A stretch of 64,000 nt of DNA from the NCBI GenBank assembly GCA_018714805.1, contig DVMW01000024.1, forward strand, positions 144,491-208,490, written 5' to 3'. The position numbers and the translations under genes are program-made. Numbering within the stretch: position 1 is the stretch's first letter; every line of letters begins with the position of its first letter. The notes under the pieces are model-generated. The model was not told the DNA's origin, searched no databases, and worked only from the letters and a program-made list of their open reading frames with translations. Source of the stretch: Candidatus Fimenecus excrementigallinarum (lineage in GTDB: Bacteria > Bacillota > Clostridia > Oscillospirales > Acutalibacteraceae). This document shows positions 17,283-26,284 of this stretch, piece after piece.

Positions 17283-17609
17283 TTATTTCTTGGCGAGCTT
17301 TACAAGCGTCAGCACCGCGCCGGGGTCGCCGGAAATCGAGACCTTGCCGGTGGTGTAGGCGATGACCGGGTCCGCCTTGCCGTCGAGAATCTTCATCAGA
17401 TTCGTCGGCGCAACGGTCACGACCGCCTTGTTGTCATGATAGTCGTACGGCTCCACGTTGACGCGGCCGTCCTTCGCTTCGATGTAGAAAACACCCTCGA
17501 CATTTTTGCCGACCAGATTGACCTGGATGGCAACGACGCCGTTGACGGAAGAAGCGTCCACGTCCTCGTACTTTGCCTTGACCTTGGCAACGACCTGTTC
17601 GTAAGTCAT
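17283..17609 (-). CDS. SCP2 sterol-binding-domain protein
   Basis: A 108-residue stand-alone SCP2-like protein: MTYEQVVAKVKAKYEDVDAS, then beta strands and APTNLMKILDGKADPVIAYTTGKV, the characteristic 'dl..il.Gk.dp..a...Gki' segment. The family forms a hydrophobic pocket for lipids or acyl-CoA; bacterial single-domain members are uncharacterised. The start is fixed by AAAGGAGG nine bases upstream. Monocistronic, with promoter 17668-17696. Confidence 0.88.
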   Translation of the reverse strand: MTYEQVVAKVKAKYEDVDASSVNGVVAIQVNLVGKNVEGVFYIEAKDGRVNVEPYDYHDNKAVVTVAPTNLMKILDGKADPVIAYTTGKVSISGDPGAVLTLVKLAKK

Positions 17610-17667
17610 GGGAACTGCCTCCTTTCCTCTGCGTTCTTTTTTTGGAAAAGCCTTTTTGGCTGTTCCT

Positions 17668-17696
17668 ATTGTAGCACGCCGCGCCGCGCCGCGCAA
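17668..17696 (-). promoter_or_regulatory. Promoter of the SCP2 gene
   Basis: Minus strand -35 TTGCGC, 17-bp spacer (very GC-rich), -10 TACAAT with TGC before it; 58 bases upstream of ATG 17609. Confidence 0.55.
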
Positions 17697-17795
17697 CGGT
17701 TTTTCGTCGAAAAAAAGACGGTTTTTCCGACACTTTCCGGCAGGAAGTTGGGCAAAATCACGTGCCCGAAGGCGCCACGGATTTTTGAGAAACAC

Positions 17796-17824
17796 GTGAC
17801 AAAGGCGCGGTTTTGTGGTACAAT
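17796..17824 (+). promoter_or_regulatory. Promoter of the alpha/beta hydrolase-miaB-mutSL operon
   Basis: -35 GTGACA, 17-bp spacer, -10 TACAAT (17819-17824), 54 bases upstream of ATG 17879. No terminator is seen until 33897, so this may drive, at least in part, sixteen genes. Confidence 0.6.
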
Positions 17825-17878
17825 ACAATGTAATTATCCTTTCGGACCGAAAAAGCTTACAGCAGCGGGAGGCGCACT

Positions 17879-18823
17879 ATGGCTATCGTAAAAACAGAAG
17901 CGTATTTCCATTCCTCAACCGGGCAGCAGGACATCCGCACGCTCATCTGGCGTGAGGCGTCGCTCTCGCCCGTCGGCGTGTTCCAAATGGCGCACGGCAT
18001 GGCCGAGCACATCGACCGGTACGACGGCTTTGCGCGGTTCTTGGCGTCAAACGGCTTCGTCGTCTGCGGCAACGACCACCTCGGCCACGGCAAATCCGTC
18101 CGCTCCGCCGCCGACTACGGCTTTTTCGCCGACCAGAACGGCGACAAGCGGCTTGTGGACGATATGCACATTTTAACGCGCATTATGAAAAAGAAATACC
18201 CGGGCATCCCCTATTTCCTGTTCGGGCACAGCATGGGCTCTTTGTGCGCGCGGGTGTATGCCGCGCATTTCGGCGACGAGCTCAACGGCGTCATCTTCTG
18301 CGGCACGGTCGAGCTGCCCGCCGCCGCCGAGGCGCTGCGGCCGGTTGTGGACGCGGCGTGCGAGCGCTTTGGCCCGCGTGCGGACGCCGACAAGCTCGGC
18401 ACCGCCTTCAACACGCTTTGCGCGCTCTTTTCCCGCGAAAAGGACGGCTCCTCCGTCGCGTGGCTCAGCCGCGACACGGGCAACCAGCAGGCGTACCTTG
18501 CCGACCCGCTGTGCGGCTTTGCCTTTAAGCTCGGCGGGTACCGCGATTTGTTCGCGCTCGCTACGGAGTGCGCGCAGCGCGAGTGGGCGTCCCGGCTGCC
18601 CGAGGCGCTTCCCGTCATGATTATCGCGGGCGCCAAGGACCCGGTCGGCTTCAACGGCCGCGGGCCGCTTGCCGTCGCGGACAACCTGGTGCTTGCCGGC
18701 CACGACCCGACGGTTATCCTGTATCCCGGCGACCGCCATGAAATTTTGTTCGAGGCGGACCACGAGCTTGTCTACAAGGACGTCCTTGCGTGGCTGCATT
18801 CGATTTATCTGCAACAAGCATAA
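17879..18823 (+). CDS. Alpha/beta hydrolase, monoacylglycerol lipase-like (serine aminopeptidase S33 fold)
   Basis: A 314-residue cytoplasmic hydrolase with the Hydrolase_4 signature: VFQMAHGMAEHIDRYDGFARFL (oxyanion region), GNDHLGHGKS, nucleophile elbow FGHSMGS (Ser near 117), acid AGAKDPVG and catalytic His in PGDRHEIL near the C-terminus. These are features of monoglyceride lipases/lysophospholipases; the exact ester is unknown. GGGAGG lies upstream of ATG 17879. miaB follows 15 bases later. Confidence 0.88.
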   Translation: MAIVKTEAYFHSSTGQQDIRTLIWREASLSPVGVFQMAHGMAEHIDRYDGFARFLASNGFVVCGNDHLGHGKSVRSAADYGFFADQNGDKRLVDDMHILTRIMKKKYPGIPYFLFGHSMGSLCARVYAAHFGDELNGVIFCGTVELPAAAEALRPVVDAACERFGPRADADKLGTAFNTLCALFSREKDGSSVAWLSRDTGNQQAYLADPLCGFAFKLGGYRDLFALATECAQREWASRLPEALPVMIIAGAKDPVGFNGRGPLAVADNLVLAGHDPTVILYPGDRHEILFEADHELVYKDVLAWLHSIYLQQA

Positions 18824-18838
18824 AAACGGTGAGGAACA

Positions 18839-20272
18839 TTGGCAAAGCTGCATAACGTCCCGCCCGAGGAACTCGAGCGCCAGCGGCAGTACGCGCTGCG
18901 CGTGCGCGAGCTGCTTGCGGCAAAATACCCGACGCGCGCCCCGCGCGCTTTTGTACACACCTACGGCTGTCAGGGAAACGTCGCCGACGGCGAGCGCATT
19001 GAAGGGCAGCTCGAGGAAATGGGCTATGAATTTTGCGACAGCCCCGAAAACGCGGATTTCGCGCTGTACAACACCTGCGCCGTGCGCGAGCACGCCGAGG
19101 ACCGCGTGTTCGGCAACGTCGGGAAGCTGAAAAATTACAAGCAGAAAAATCCCGATATGGTCCTTGCGCTGTGCGGCTGCATGATGCAGCAGGCGCACGT
19201 GCGCGACCGCATCTACAAAAGCTATCCGTATGTCAACCTGGTGTTCGGCACGCACGTGCTGCACCGGCTGCCGGAGCTGCTGTACGAGACGCTCACGGGG
19301 CCGCGCCGCGTGGTCTGCGCGCCGGACAGCCCCGGCGAAATCGCCGAGCACCTCCCCGTGCGCCGCACCGGCGGCGTAAAAGCGTGGCTTCCCATTATGT
19401 ACGGCTGCGACAATTTCTGCTCGTACTGCGTTGTCCCCTATGTGCGCTCGCGCGAGCGTTCCCGCGAGCCGGAGGACGTTCTTTGCGAGGCGCGCGGGCT
19501 TATCGCGTCCGGCTGCCGGGAAATTACGCTGCTGGGGCAAAACGTCAATTCCTACGGGAAGGGGAACGTAAGCGGGCTGAATTTTGCGGGGCTTTTGCGC
19601 GAGCTCAACGCGCTGCCCGGCGACTTTAAGCTGCGCTTCATGACCTCGCACCCGAAGGACTGCACGCACGAGCTTTTGGAGACGATTGCCGCCTGTGACA
19701 AGGTTTCCAAGCACCTGCACCTGCCGGTGCAGTCGGGAAACGACCGGGTGCTTGCCGCCATGAACCGCCGCTATACGCGCGCGCAGTATCTGGACCTTGT
19801 CGCCGACGCGAAGGCGACGGTGCCGGGGCTTTCGCTGACCTCCGACATCATCGTCGGCTTCCCCGGCGAAACCTACGCGGAATTCTGCGACACGCTCTCG
19901 CTTGTCGAAGCGGTCGGCTACACGTCGCTGTTTACCTTCATCTATTCCCCGCGCGTGGGCACGGCGGCGGCAAAGCTGCCCGACCCCGTTTCGCATAAGG
20001 AAAAAACAGAGTGGTTTGCGCAGCTTACCGCCCTGCAGGAGAAAATCGCCGCCGGTGCGCGCGCGCAGATGCGCGGCAGAACCTATACCGTGCTTGTGGA
20101 GGGCCGCGCCAAGGCGGGCGGGGCCTTGCTCGCCGGCCGCACGGACGGCAATATCATGCTCGAATTTCCGGGGGACCCGGCGCTTATCGGCACGTACCAA
20201 AACGTCCGCGTAACCGATGCGGGACATTGGACGCTTTTGGGCGAACGGACGACGGACGCCCCGGAACGATAA
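18839..20272 (+). CDS. miaB: tRNA-2-methylthio-N6-dimethylallyladenosine synthase
   Basis: Radical-SAM methylthiotransferase that adds the 2-methylthio group to i6A37 of tRNAs reading UNN codons, acting after MiaA (encoded downstream in the same run). 477 residues: UPF0004 domain with three cluster Cys (HTYGCQGN near 44, NTCAVRE near 80, LCGCMMQ near 113), radical SAM CDNFCSYC near 190-197, and a C-terminal TRAM domain. The start is TTG 18839 with GTGAGG just upstream; there is no better ATG. Confidence 0.95.
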   Translation: MAKLHNVPPEELERQRQYALRVRELLAAKYPTRAPRAFVHTYGCQGNVADGERIEGQLEEMGYEFCDSPENADFALYNTCAVREHAEDRVFGNVGKLKNYKQKNPDMVLALCGCMMQQAHVRDRIYKSYPYVNLVFGTHVLHRLPELLYETLTGPRRVVCAPDSPGEIAEHLPVRRTGGVKAWLPIMYGCDNFCSYCVVPYVRSRERSREPEDVLCEARGLIASGCREITLLGQNVNSYGKGNVSGLNFAGLLRELNALPGDFKLRFMTSHPKDCTHELLETIAACDKVSKHLHLPVQSGNDRVLAAMNRRYTRAQYLDLVADAKATVPGLSLTSDIIVGFPGETYAEFCDTLSLVEAVGYTSLFTFIYSPRVGTAAAKLPDPVSHKEKTEWFAQLTALQEKIAAGARAQMRGRTYTVLVEGRAKAGGALLAGRTDGNIMLEFPGDPALIGTYQNVRVTDAGHWTLLGERTTDAPER

Positions 20273-20302
20273 ATTCAAAATTGTAAAAGACAGGAGTATT
20301 TT

Positions 20303-20710
20303 ATGGACATCGAAACCTTAACCAGACAGCTCGGCGCCGCCATTCAGCAGGACGAAACCTACCTTGCCTACGCCGCCGCCAAGGAAGCCAACGACGCGGA
20401 CGAAGCGCTCGGCGCGCTGATGGGCAAAATCCGCCTGGTGCAGCTCAATTACCAGCAGGAGGCGGCGAAGGAAACACCCGACGAGGTGAAAATGAACCAG
20501 TACAACCGCGAGTTCCAGGCGGTGTACAATGAAATCATGGCCAACGAGCATATGCAGGCGTTCGAAACCGCGCGCCAGGCGGTGGACGATATGATGAACC
20601 GCATTACCGGCATCCTCGCCATGTGCGTCAACGGCGAGGACCCCGCAACCTGCGACCCGGCGGCGCACAACTGCGCGGGCGACTGCAGCGCCTGCGGCGG
20701 CTGCCATTAA
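20303..20710 (+). CDS. YlbF/YmcA family regulator with a C-terminal cysteine cluster
   Basis: A 135-residue helical protein of the YlbF/YmcA family. In Bacillus, YlbF, YmcA and YaaT form a complex that binds Fe-S clusters and controls RNase Y and development. Residues 1-110 are the family helices (TYLAYAAAKEANDADEAL, FQAVYNEIMANEHMQAFETARQAVDDMMNRI). The last 30 residues hold six Cys (C, C, C, CSACGGC pattern), beyond the core domain. ymcA sits between miaB and mutS in Bacillus too, so the synteny supports the YmcA assignment. The ribosome site is AGGAG. Confidence 0.85.
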   Translation: MDIETLTRQLGAAIQQDETYLAYAAAKEANDADEALGALMGKIRLVQLNYQQEAAKETPDEVKMNQYNREFQAVYNEIMANEHMQAFETARQAVDDMMNRITGILAMCVNGEDPATCDPAAHNCAGDCSACGGCH

Positions 20711-20758
20711 AAAACAAAACGCGCCGGCAAGGCGCGCCTATTGGATGTGAGGCGGACT

Positions 20759-23380
20759 ATGGCGGAGCTTTCCCCCATGATGCAGCAATATTTTGCTATC
20801 AAAAAAGAATATCCGGACGCGATTCTGCTGTTTCGGCTCGGGGATTTCTATGAAATGTTCTTCGAGGACGCCAAGGTCGCCTCGCGTGAGCTCGAGCTTG
20901 TCTTAACGGGGCGCGACTGCGGGCAGGAGGAGCGCGCGCCGATGTGCGGCGTGCCCTTCCACAGCGCCGACAGCTATATTGCCAAGCTTGTCTCCCGCGG
21001 CTACAAGGTCGCCGTCTGCGAGCAGATGGAGGACCCGAAGGCCGCAAAGGGGATTGTCAAGCGCGACGTCATCCGCGTCATTACGGCGGGCACCGTCATT
21101 GAGAGCAGTATGCTCGACGAGACCAAAAACAACTACCTCGCCTGCCTGTACCTGTGCGACGGCCAAATGGGGCTTTGCTTTGCGGACGTCTCTACGGGCG
21201 AGGTGCAGGCGACGGCGTTTTCGGAAAATTTGGATGAGCGCGCCGTGGACGAGCTTGCCCGCTTTTCCCCGCGCGAGGTGCTGATGAACCCGCCCGCCGC
21301 GGCGCTGTCGCGTGTGCGGGAGTTTGTCGGCAAAAAGCTGGAGGCCTCCGTCGAAATGCTTCCCGCCGAAGCCGGGGACTACGAGCAGGCGCTTTTCGCC
21401 GTGCGCGCGCAGTTCGGCGAAAAACAGGCCGAGGCGCTGGCGGACGAAGCGCACAAAAGCACGGTGTTCGCCCTGTCCGCCGTGCTCGCGTATTTGCGCG
21501 AAGCGCAGAAAAGCGACCTGAAAAACATCGCGGCGGTGCAGGTCTACGCCGACGCGCGGCAGATGAAGCTCAACCTGACCACGCGGCGCAACCTGGAGCT
21601 GACCGAGACCATGCGCGACCGTGAAAAGCGCGGCTCGCTTTTGTGGGTGCTGGACAAAACCAGGACCGCCATGGGCAAGCGGATGCTGCGCGCCTGGGTG
21701 GAAAGCCCGCTTTGCGACTGCGCCGCCGTTTCCCGCCGCCAAAACGCGGTCGAGGAACTGCTCGGCGACCCCGTAAGGCTCGACAGCTTTACAGAACTGC
21801 TTTCCGGGATTTACGACCTGGAGCGGCTGATGACGCGCGTCGTCTACGGCACCGCCAACGCCAAGGAGCTTTTGTCCCTGCAAAGCACGCTCGAACCGCT
21901 GCCGAAGCTTCGGGAAATGGTCGGCGGCTGCCGCGCGCAGCTGCTGCGCGACGTGGCGGCGGATTTGGATACGCTGTCGGATGTGCGCGAGCTCGTCATG
22001 TCCGCCATTTCCGAGGACGCGCCGTTTTCCGTGCGCGAGGGCGGGATGATTCGCCGCGGCTTCAATGCGGAGCTCGACGAGCTGCGCGCCGTCGTGGAGG
22101 GCGGCAAAGGGTATTTGGGCGAGCTTGAGCGCAGCGAGCAGGAAAAAACCGGCATCAAAAAGCTCAAGGTCGGCTACAACCGCGTGTTCGGCTATTATTA
22201 TGAGGTTTCCAATTCCTTTAAGGAACTGGTGCCCGAAACCTACATCCGCAAGCAGACGCTGACGAACTGCGAGCGCTACATCACCGAGGAGCTCAAGGCG
22301 CTTGAATCCAAGGTCCTCGGCGCGCAGGAGCGCATTGTCAGCCTGGAATACGAAATTTTCTGCGCCGTGCGCAAAAAAATCGCCGCGCAGTATGAGCGCA
22401 CCCGCCGCACGGCGCGCGCCGTGGCGACGCTCGACACCCTGTGCTCTCTGGCGTCGGTCGCGGCGGCGAACCGCTACGTCCGGCCCGAGGTCAACGATTC
22501 CGACCGCATTGTCATTACCGAGGGACGCCATCCGGTCATTGAAAAAATGCTCGGCGGCGCGCCGTTTGTGCCGAACGACACGCACCTCGACTGCGGCGAA
22601 AACCGCACGATGATTCTGACCGGGCCCAACATGGCCGGCAAATCCACCTATATGCGCCAGGTCGCCCTGATTGTCCTGCTGGCGCAGATTGGCAGCTTTG
22701 TGCCGGCGAAATATGCCGAAATCGGCGTGTGCGACAGCATTTTCACCCGCGTCGGCGCGTCGGACGACCTGGCAAGCGGCCAGTCGACCTTTATGGTGGA
22801 GATGCGCGAGGTCGCCGAGATTCTCGAAAACGCAACGGCAAAAAGCCTGATTATTCTGGACGAGATTGGCCGCGGCACCTCGACCTACGACGGCATGAGC
22901 ATTGCGCGCGCGGTGCTCGAATATACCGCGGACCGCAAAAAGCTCGGCGCCAAGACCCTGTTCGCCACGCATTATCATGAGCTCACCGAGCTCGAGGACA
23001 GTGTGCCGGGCGTAAAAAATTACAACATCGCGGTCAAAAAGCACGGCGACGAGATTACCTTCCTGCGGCGCATCGTGCGCGGCGGCGCGGACGGCAGCTA
23101 CGGCATTGACGTGGCAAAGCTGGCCGGGGTCCCGGACACGGTCGTGCGCCGCGCCAAGGTCATTTTAAAGGCGCTGGAGGCGGACGGCGCCCCGGCGGCC
23201 CCGCGCCGGGCGGCAGCGCCGGCACAGACGGAGGCGCCCGCGTGGCAGACAAGCCTATCCGGCAACGCCGCCGCGGAAATTGCCGAAGAGCTGAAAACGC
23301 TCGACGTCAACACCCTCACGCCGATTGAAGCGCTGACCAAGCTGTACGCCCTGGCGGACCGCGCCAAGCTGGAAAGCTAA
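20759..23380 (+). CDS. mutS: DNA mismatch repair protein MutS
   Basis: Recognises mispairs and recruits MutL. 873 residues from ATG 20759 (MAELSPMMQQYFAIK); a TTG 18 bases earlier is rejected because GTGAGGCGG serves ATG. Mismatch-binding Phe-x-Glu is seen in FRLGDFYEMFFEDA (about 27-40), then connector, lever and clamp domains, and the ATPase with Walker A GPNMAGKST near 622 and Walker B IILDEIGRGTSTYDG. The C-terminal dimerisation tail is preceded by an Ala/Pro-rich linker (APAAPRRAAAPAQTEAPA). Confidence 0.97.
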   Translation: MAELSPMMQQYFAIKKEYPDAILLFRLGDFYEMFFEDAKVASRELELVLTGRDCGQEERAPMCGVPFHSADSYIAKLVSRGYKVAVCEQMEDPKAAKGIVKRDVIRVITAGTVIESSMLDETKNNYLACLYLCDGQMGLCFADVSTGEVQATAFSENLDERAVDELARFSPREVLMNPPAAALSRVREFVGKKLEASVEMLPAEAGDYEQALFAVRAQFGEKQAEALADEAHKSTVFALSAVLAYLREAQKSDLKNIAAVQVYADARQMKLNLTTRRNLELTETMRDREKRGSLLWVLDKTRTAMGKRMLRAWVESPLCDCAAVSRRQNAVEELLGDPVRLDSFTELLSGIYDLERLMTRVVYGTANAKELLSLQSTLEPLPKLREMVGGCRAQLLRDVAADLDTLSDVRELVMSAISEDAPFSVREGGMIRRGFNAELDELRAVVEGGKGYLGELERSEQEKTGIKKLKVGYNRVFGYYYEVSNSFKELVPETYIRKQTLTNCERYITEELKALESKVLGAQERIVSLEYEIFCAVRKKIAAQYERTRRTARAVATLDTLCSLASVAAANRYVRPEVNDSDRIVITEGRHPVIEKMLGGAPFVPNDTHLDCGENRTMILTGPNMAGKSTYMRQVALIVLLAQIGSFVPAKYAEIGVCDSIFTRVGASDDLASGQSTFMVEMREVAEILENATAKSLIILDEIGRGTSTYDGMSIARAVLEYTADRKKLGAKTLFATHYHELTELEDSVPGVKNYNIAVKKHGDEITFLRRIVRGGADGSYGIDVAKLAGVPDTVVRRAKVILKALEADGAPAAPRRAAAPAQTEAPAWQTSLSGNAAAEIAEELKTLDVNTLTPIEALTKLYALADRAKLES

Positions 23381-23441
23381 AAAACTTTACAGATTAAACA
23401 TACACGGGCGGCGCGCCGTCCGGGAAAGGAACGAGACCGGT

Positions 23442-25340
23442 ATGCCCACCATCCGTCAGCTCCCCAAGGAGATTGCCCAGCGCATCGCCGCCGGCGAGGT
23501 CGTCGAACGGCCCGCTTCGGTGGTCAAGGAGCTTTTGGAAAATGCAATAGACGCGGGTGCGAAGCACATTACGCTGGAAATTCGCCGCGGCGGCGTGCGG
23601 TACATCCGCCTGACCGACGACGGCTGCGGCATTGCGCGCGCGGACGTGCCGACGGCGTTTTTGAGCCACGCCACAAGCAAGATTCAAACGGCCGACGACC
23701 TCGACGCCATTTTGACGCTGGGTTTCCGCGGCGAGGCGCTGCCCTCCATTGCGGCGGTCTCGCAGCTCGAAATGCTGACGCGCACCGCGTCGGAGCCCGT
23801 GGGCACGCGCATTGTGCTCGAGGGCGGGGAGCAGGTCTCGCTCGACGACGCGGGCTGCCCGGTGGGGACGACGATTTTTGTGCGCGACCTCTTTTTCAAC
23901 ACCCCCGCGCGCATGAAATTCCTGCGCTCCGACCGTTCCGAGGGACTTGCCGTTGCGGCGGTTGCGGACCACATCGCGCTGTCGCACCCGGAGGTCTCCA
24001 TTCGGTTCATCCGCGACGACCGCGAGCAGCTTTGCACGCCCGGGAACGGCGATTTGCTCGCCTGCATCCATGCGGTCTACGGCAAGGAATTTGCCGAAAC
24101 GCTGCTGCCCGCCTCCTGCTCGCAGGACGGCGTAACGGTCCGCGGCTACGTTTCCAAGCCTTACTGCTCGCGCGGGTCGAGCGCCATGCAGCACTTTTAT
24201 GTCAACGACCGCTACATCAAATCCCGTTCCGGCGCGGCCGCCTTAGCGGAAAGCTACAAAAACAGCGTGATGGTCGGCAAATATCCGGCGTGCGTGCTGT
24301 TTTTGACCGTGGACCCGGCGGCGGTGGACGTCAACGTGCACCCGGCCAAAACCGAGGTCCGCTTTTCCAACGAAAAGGCCGTGTTCGACGTGGTCTACCG
24401 CGCGGCGAAGGCCGCCATCGCCGCGGACGCCTCCCGTCCGTCGGTGCAGCTTGCGCCGCAGCCGGACCGTTTCGTACTCCAAAAGGCGGCAGAAGCCTGC
24501 GAGCAGCTTACCATGCCGGAGGCGGGTTCCCCGCCGCCCGCAGAAAAGCCGGCCGGCTCTTTTGCGGCGACGCGGGCGGAAAAAACGCCGCCCGAGCAGC
24601 TGCGCGCATACGGCGCGCTGTTGGAGGACACAAAAACGGCGTACGAAGCGTCCGATTTGCCGGATTTAAGCCTGCCGAGCGCCGTCCCGGCGGCCGACCC
24701 GGCGGTAGACCCGCCGCCCGCGCCGGCAGACGAAACAAGTGCGCCCGCCCCGGTAAATGCGCCGCAGCCGGAGGCGTTTCGCGTCCTGGGCGAAGCGTTT
24801 CGCACCTACATTTTCGTCGAGCAGGGCGATACGCTTCTGCTTATCGACAAGCACGCGGCGCACGAGCGGATGCTGTATAACGGCTTAAAGCAAAACAGCG
24901 GCGACGCCGGCAGCCAGCTGCTGCTTGCCCCGGCGGCGGTCACCTTAAGCAAAGAGGAATACGCCGCTGTGCTCGAGCATATGGACCTGCTCGAGCAGGC
25001 GGGCTTTTCGGCCGAGGATTTCGGCGGCGGAACGGTGCTGGTGCGCGGCTGCCCGCTGAACCTGACGGGGGAGGACGTGACCGCGCTGCTGACGGAATTT
25101 GCGGGGCATTTGTGCCGGTACCACCGCGAGGTGCAGGCCGAAAAGCTCGACTGGCTGTACCACTCCGTCGCGTGCCGCGCCGCCGTCAAGGCGGGCGACC
25201 ACACGACCGACTATGAGCTTCGGGATTTTGTAAAACGCCTGCTTGCCGACCCCGACGTGCGCTACTGCCCGCACGGCAGGCCCGTGCTGATTACGCTGTC
25301 GCGCGCGCAGCTCGAAAAGCAGTTCGGGAGGACGCAGTAA
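23442..25340 (+). CDS. mutL: DNA mismatch repair protein MutL
   Basis: GHKL ATPase that couples MutS to strand incision. 632 residues. N-terminal ATPase: IAAGEVVERPASVVKELLENAIDAG, DDGCGI, FRGEAL. A Pro/Ala linker runs from about 345 to 440. The C-terminal endonuclease domain has IDKHAAHERMLYN, which departs from the DQHA(x)2E(x)4E consensus (Lys for Gln, Asn for the last Glu), but retains the ACR and CPHGRP motifs and FGR at the end. The Lys change is common in Clostridia; the Asn change is unusual. Stop overlaps miaA start by one base. Confidence 0.95.
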   Translation: MPTIRQLPKEIAQRIAAGEVVERPASVVKELLENAIDAGAKHITLEIRRGGVRYIRLTDDGCGIARADVPTAFLSHATSKIQTADDLDAILTLGFRGEALPSIAAVSQLEMLTRTASEPVGTRIVLEGGEQVSLDDAGCPVGTTIFVRDLFFNTPARMKFLRSDRSEGLAVAAVADHIALSHPEVSIRFIRDDREQLCTPGNGDLLACIHAVYGKEFAETLLPASCSQDGVTVRGYVSKPYCSRGSSAMQHFYVNDRYIKSRSGAAALAESYKNSVMVGKYPACVLFLTVDPAAVDVNVHPAKTEVRFSNEKAVFDVVYRAAKAAIAADASRPSVQLAPQPDRFVLQKAAEACEQLTMPEAGSPPPAEKPAGSFAATRAEKTPPEQLRAYGALLEDTKTAYEASDLPDLSLPSAVPAADPAVDPPPAPADETSAPAPVNAPQPEAFRVLGEAFRTYIFVEQGDTLLLIDKHAAHERMLYNGLKQNSGDAGSQLLLAPAAVTLSKEEYAAVLEHMDLLEQAGFSAEDFGGGTVLVRGCPLNLTGEDVTALLTEFAGHLCRYHREVQAEKLDWLYHSVACRAAVKAGDHTTDYELRDFVKRLLADPDVRYCPHGRPVLITLSRAQLEKQFGRTQ

Positions 25341-26284
25341 TGTCCGCCCTGCCCCTTATCGCCGTCGTCGGACCGACCGCCTCGGGCAAAACGGCGCTCG
25401 CCGTAGAGTTGGCGCTGGCGACAAACGGCGAGGTCGTCTCGGCGGATTCCATGCAGATTTACCGCGGGATGGAGATTGCCTCCGCTAAGCCCACAAAGGC
25501 GGAAATGCGCGGCGTTTTGCACCATATGATGGGGTTTTTGGACCCCGAAACGCCCTACAGCGTGGCGGCCTATGTGCGCGACGCCGCCGCCTGCATCCGG
25601 GAAATCGCGTCCCGCGGCAAAACGGTTATCGTTGCGGGCGGGACGGGGCTGTATATCGACAGCCTGCTGACCGGCACGGCGTTTGTCGAAACGCCGTCCG
25701 ACCCGGCGCTGCGCCGTTCGCTTGAAGCGCAGTATGACGCCGAGGGCGGGGAGGCGCTGCGAAAAAGACTCGCCGACGTCGACGCGGAAACCGCCGCGCG
25801 CCTGCACGCAAACGACAAAAAGCGCATCGTGCGCGCGCTGGAGGTGTATTTGCAGACCGGCACGCCGCCGTCGCGCCTTTCGGCGGAATCGCACAACGCG
25901 CCGCCGCCGTATCGGCCCGTTTTCCTCGGCCTGGCGTTTCACGACCGCGCCGCGCTGTACCGGCGCATCGACCGGCGCGTGGACGAAATGCTCCGAGCCG
26001 GCCTCCTTGACGAAGCGCGCGCTTTTTTCGCCGGGCACGCCGCCACCGCCGCGCAGGCGATTGGCTACAAGGAACTGAAGCCGTATCTCGACGGCGAGGT
26101 GCCGCTGGAAACGGCCGTCGACGCGCTCAAACGCGCCACGCGGCGTTATGCCAAGCGGCAGCTGACCTGGTTTCGCCGCAACGAAGCCATCCATTGGATT
26201 TATCCCGACGCCTGCACGCCGGACGCCGTGCTCGCGCAGGCGCTTGCCATTATAAAGGCGGTGAACGTATGCCCGGACAAGTAG
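25340..26284 (+). CDS. miaA: tRNA dimethylallyltransferase
   Basis: Transfers dimethylallyl from DMAPP to A37 of tRNAs reading UNN codons, the substrate step for MiaB. 314 residues: P-loop VVGPTASGKTALAVEL, DSMQIYRGM with the catalytic Asp, GGTGLYIDSL and the C-terminal RRYAKRQLTWFRR. Starts at the A of the mutL stop (TAATG). It overlaps the next gene by 16 bases. Confidence 0.96.
   Translation: MSALPLIAVVGPTASGKTALAVELALATNGEVVSADSMQIYRGMEIASAKPTKAEMRGVLHHMMGFLDPETPYSVAAYVRDAAACIREIASRGKTVIVAGGTGLYIDSLLTGTAFVETPSDPALRRSLEAQYDAEGGEALRKRLADVDAETAARLHANDKKRIVRALEVYLQTGTPPSRLSAESHNAPPPYRPVFLGLAFHDRAALYRRIDRRVDEMLRAGLLDEARAFFAGHAATAAQAIGYKELKPYLDGEVPLETAVDALKRATRRYAKRQLTWFRRNEAIHWIYPDACTPDAVLAQALAIIKAVNVCPDK

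Noticed and set aside
20720..20740. GC hairpin between ylbF and mutS as terminator
   Set aside because: Stem CGCGCC/GGCGCG without a T-run, and the ribosome site of mutS follows at once.
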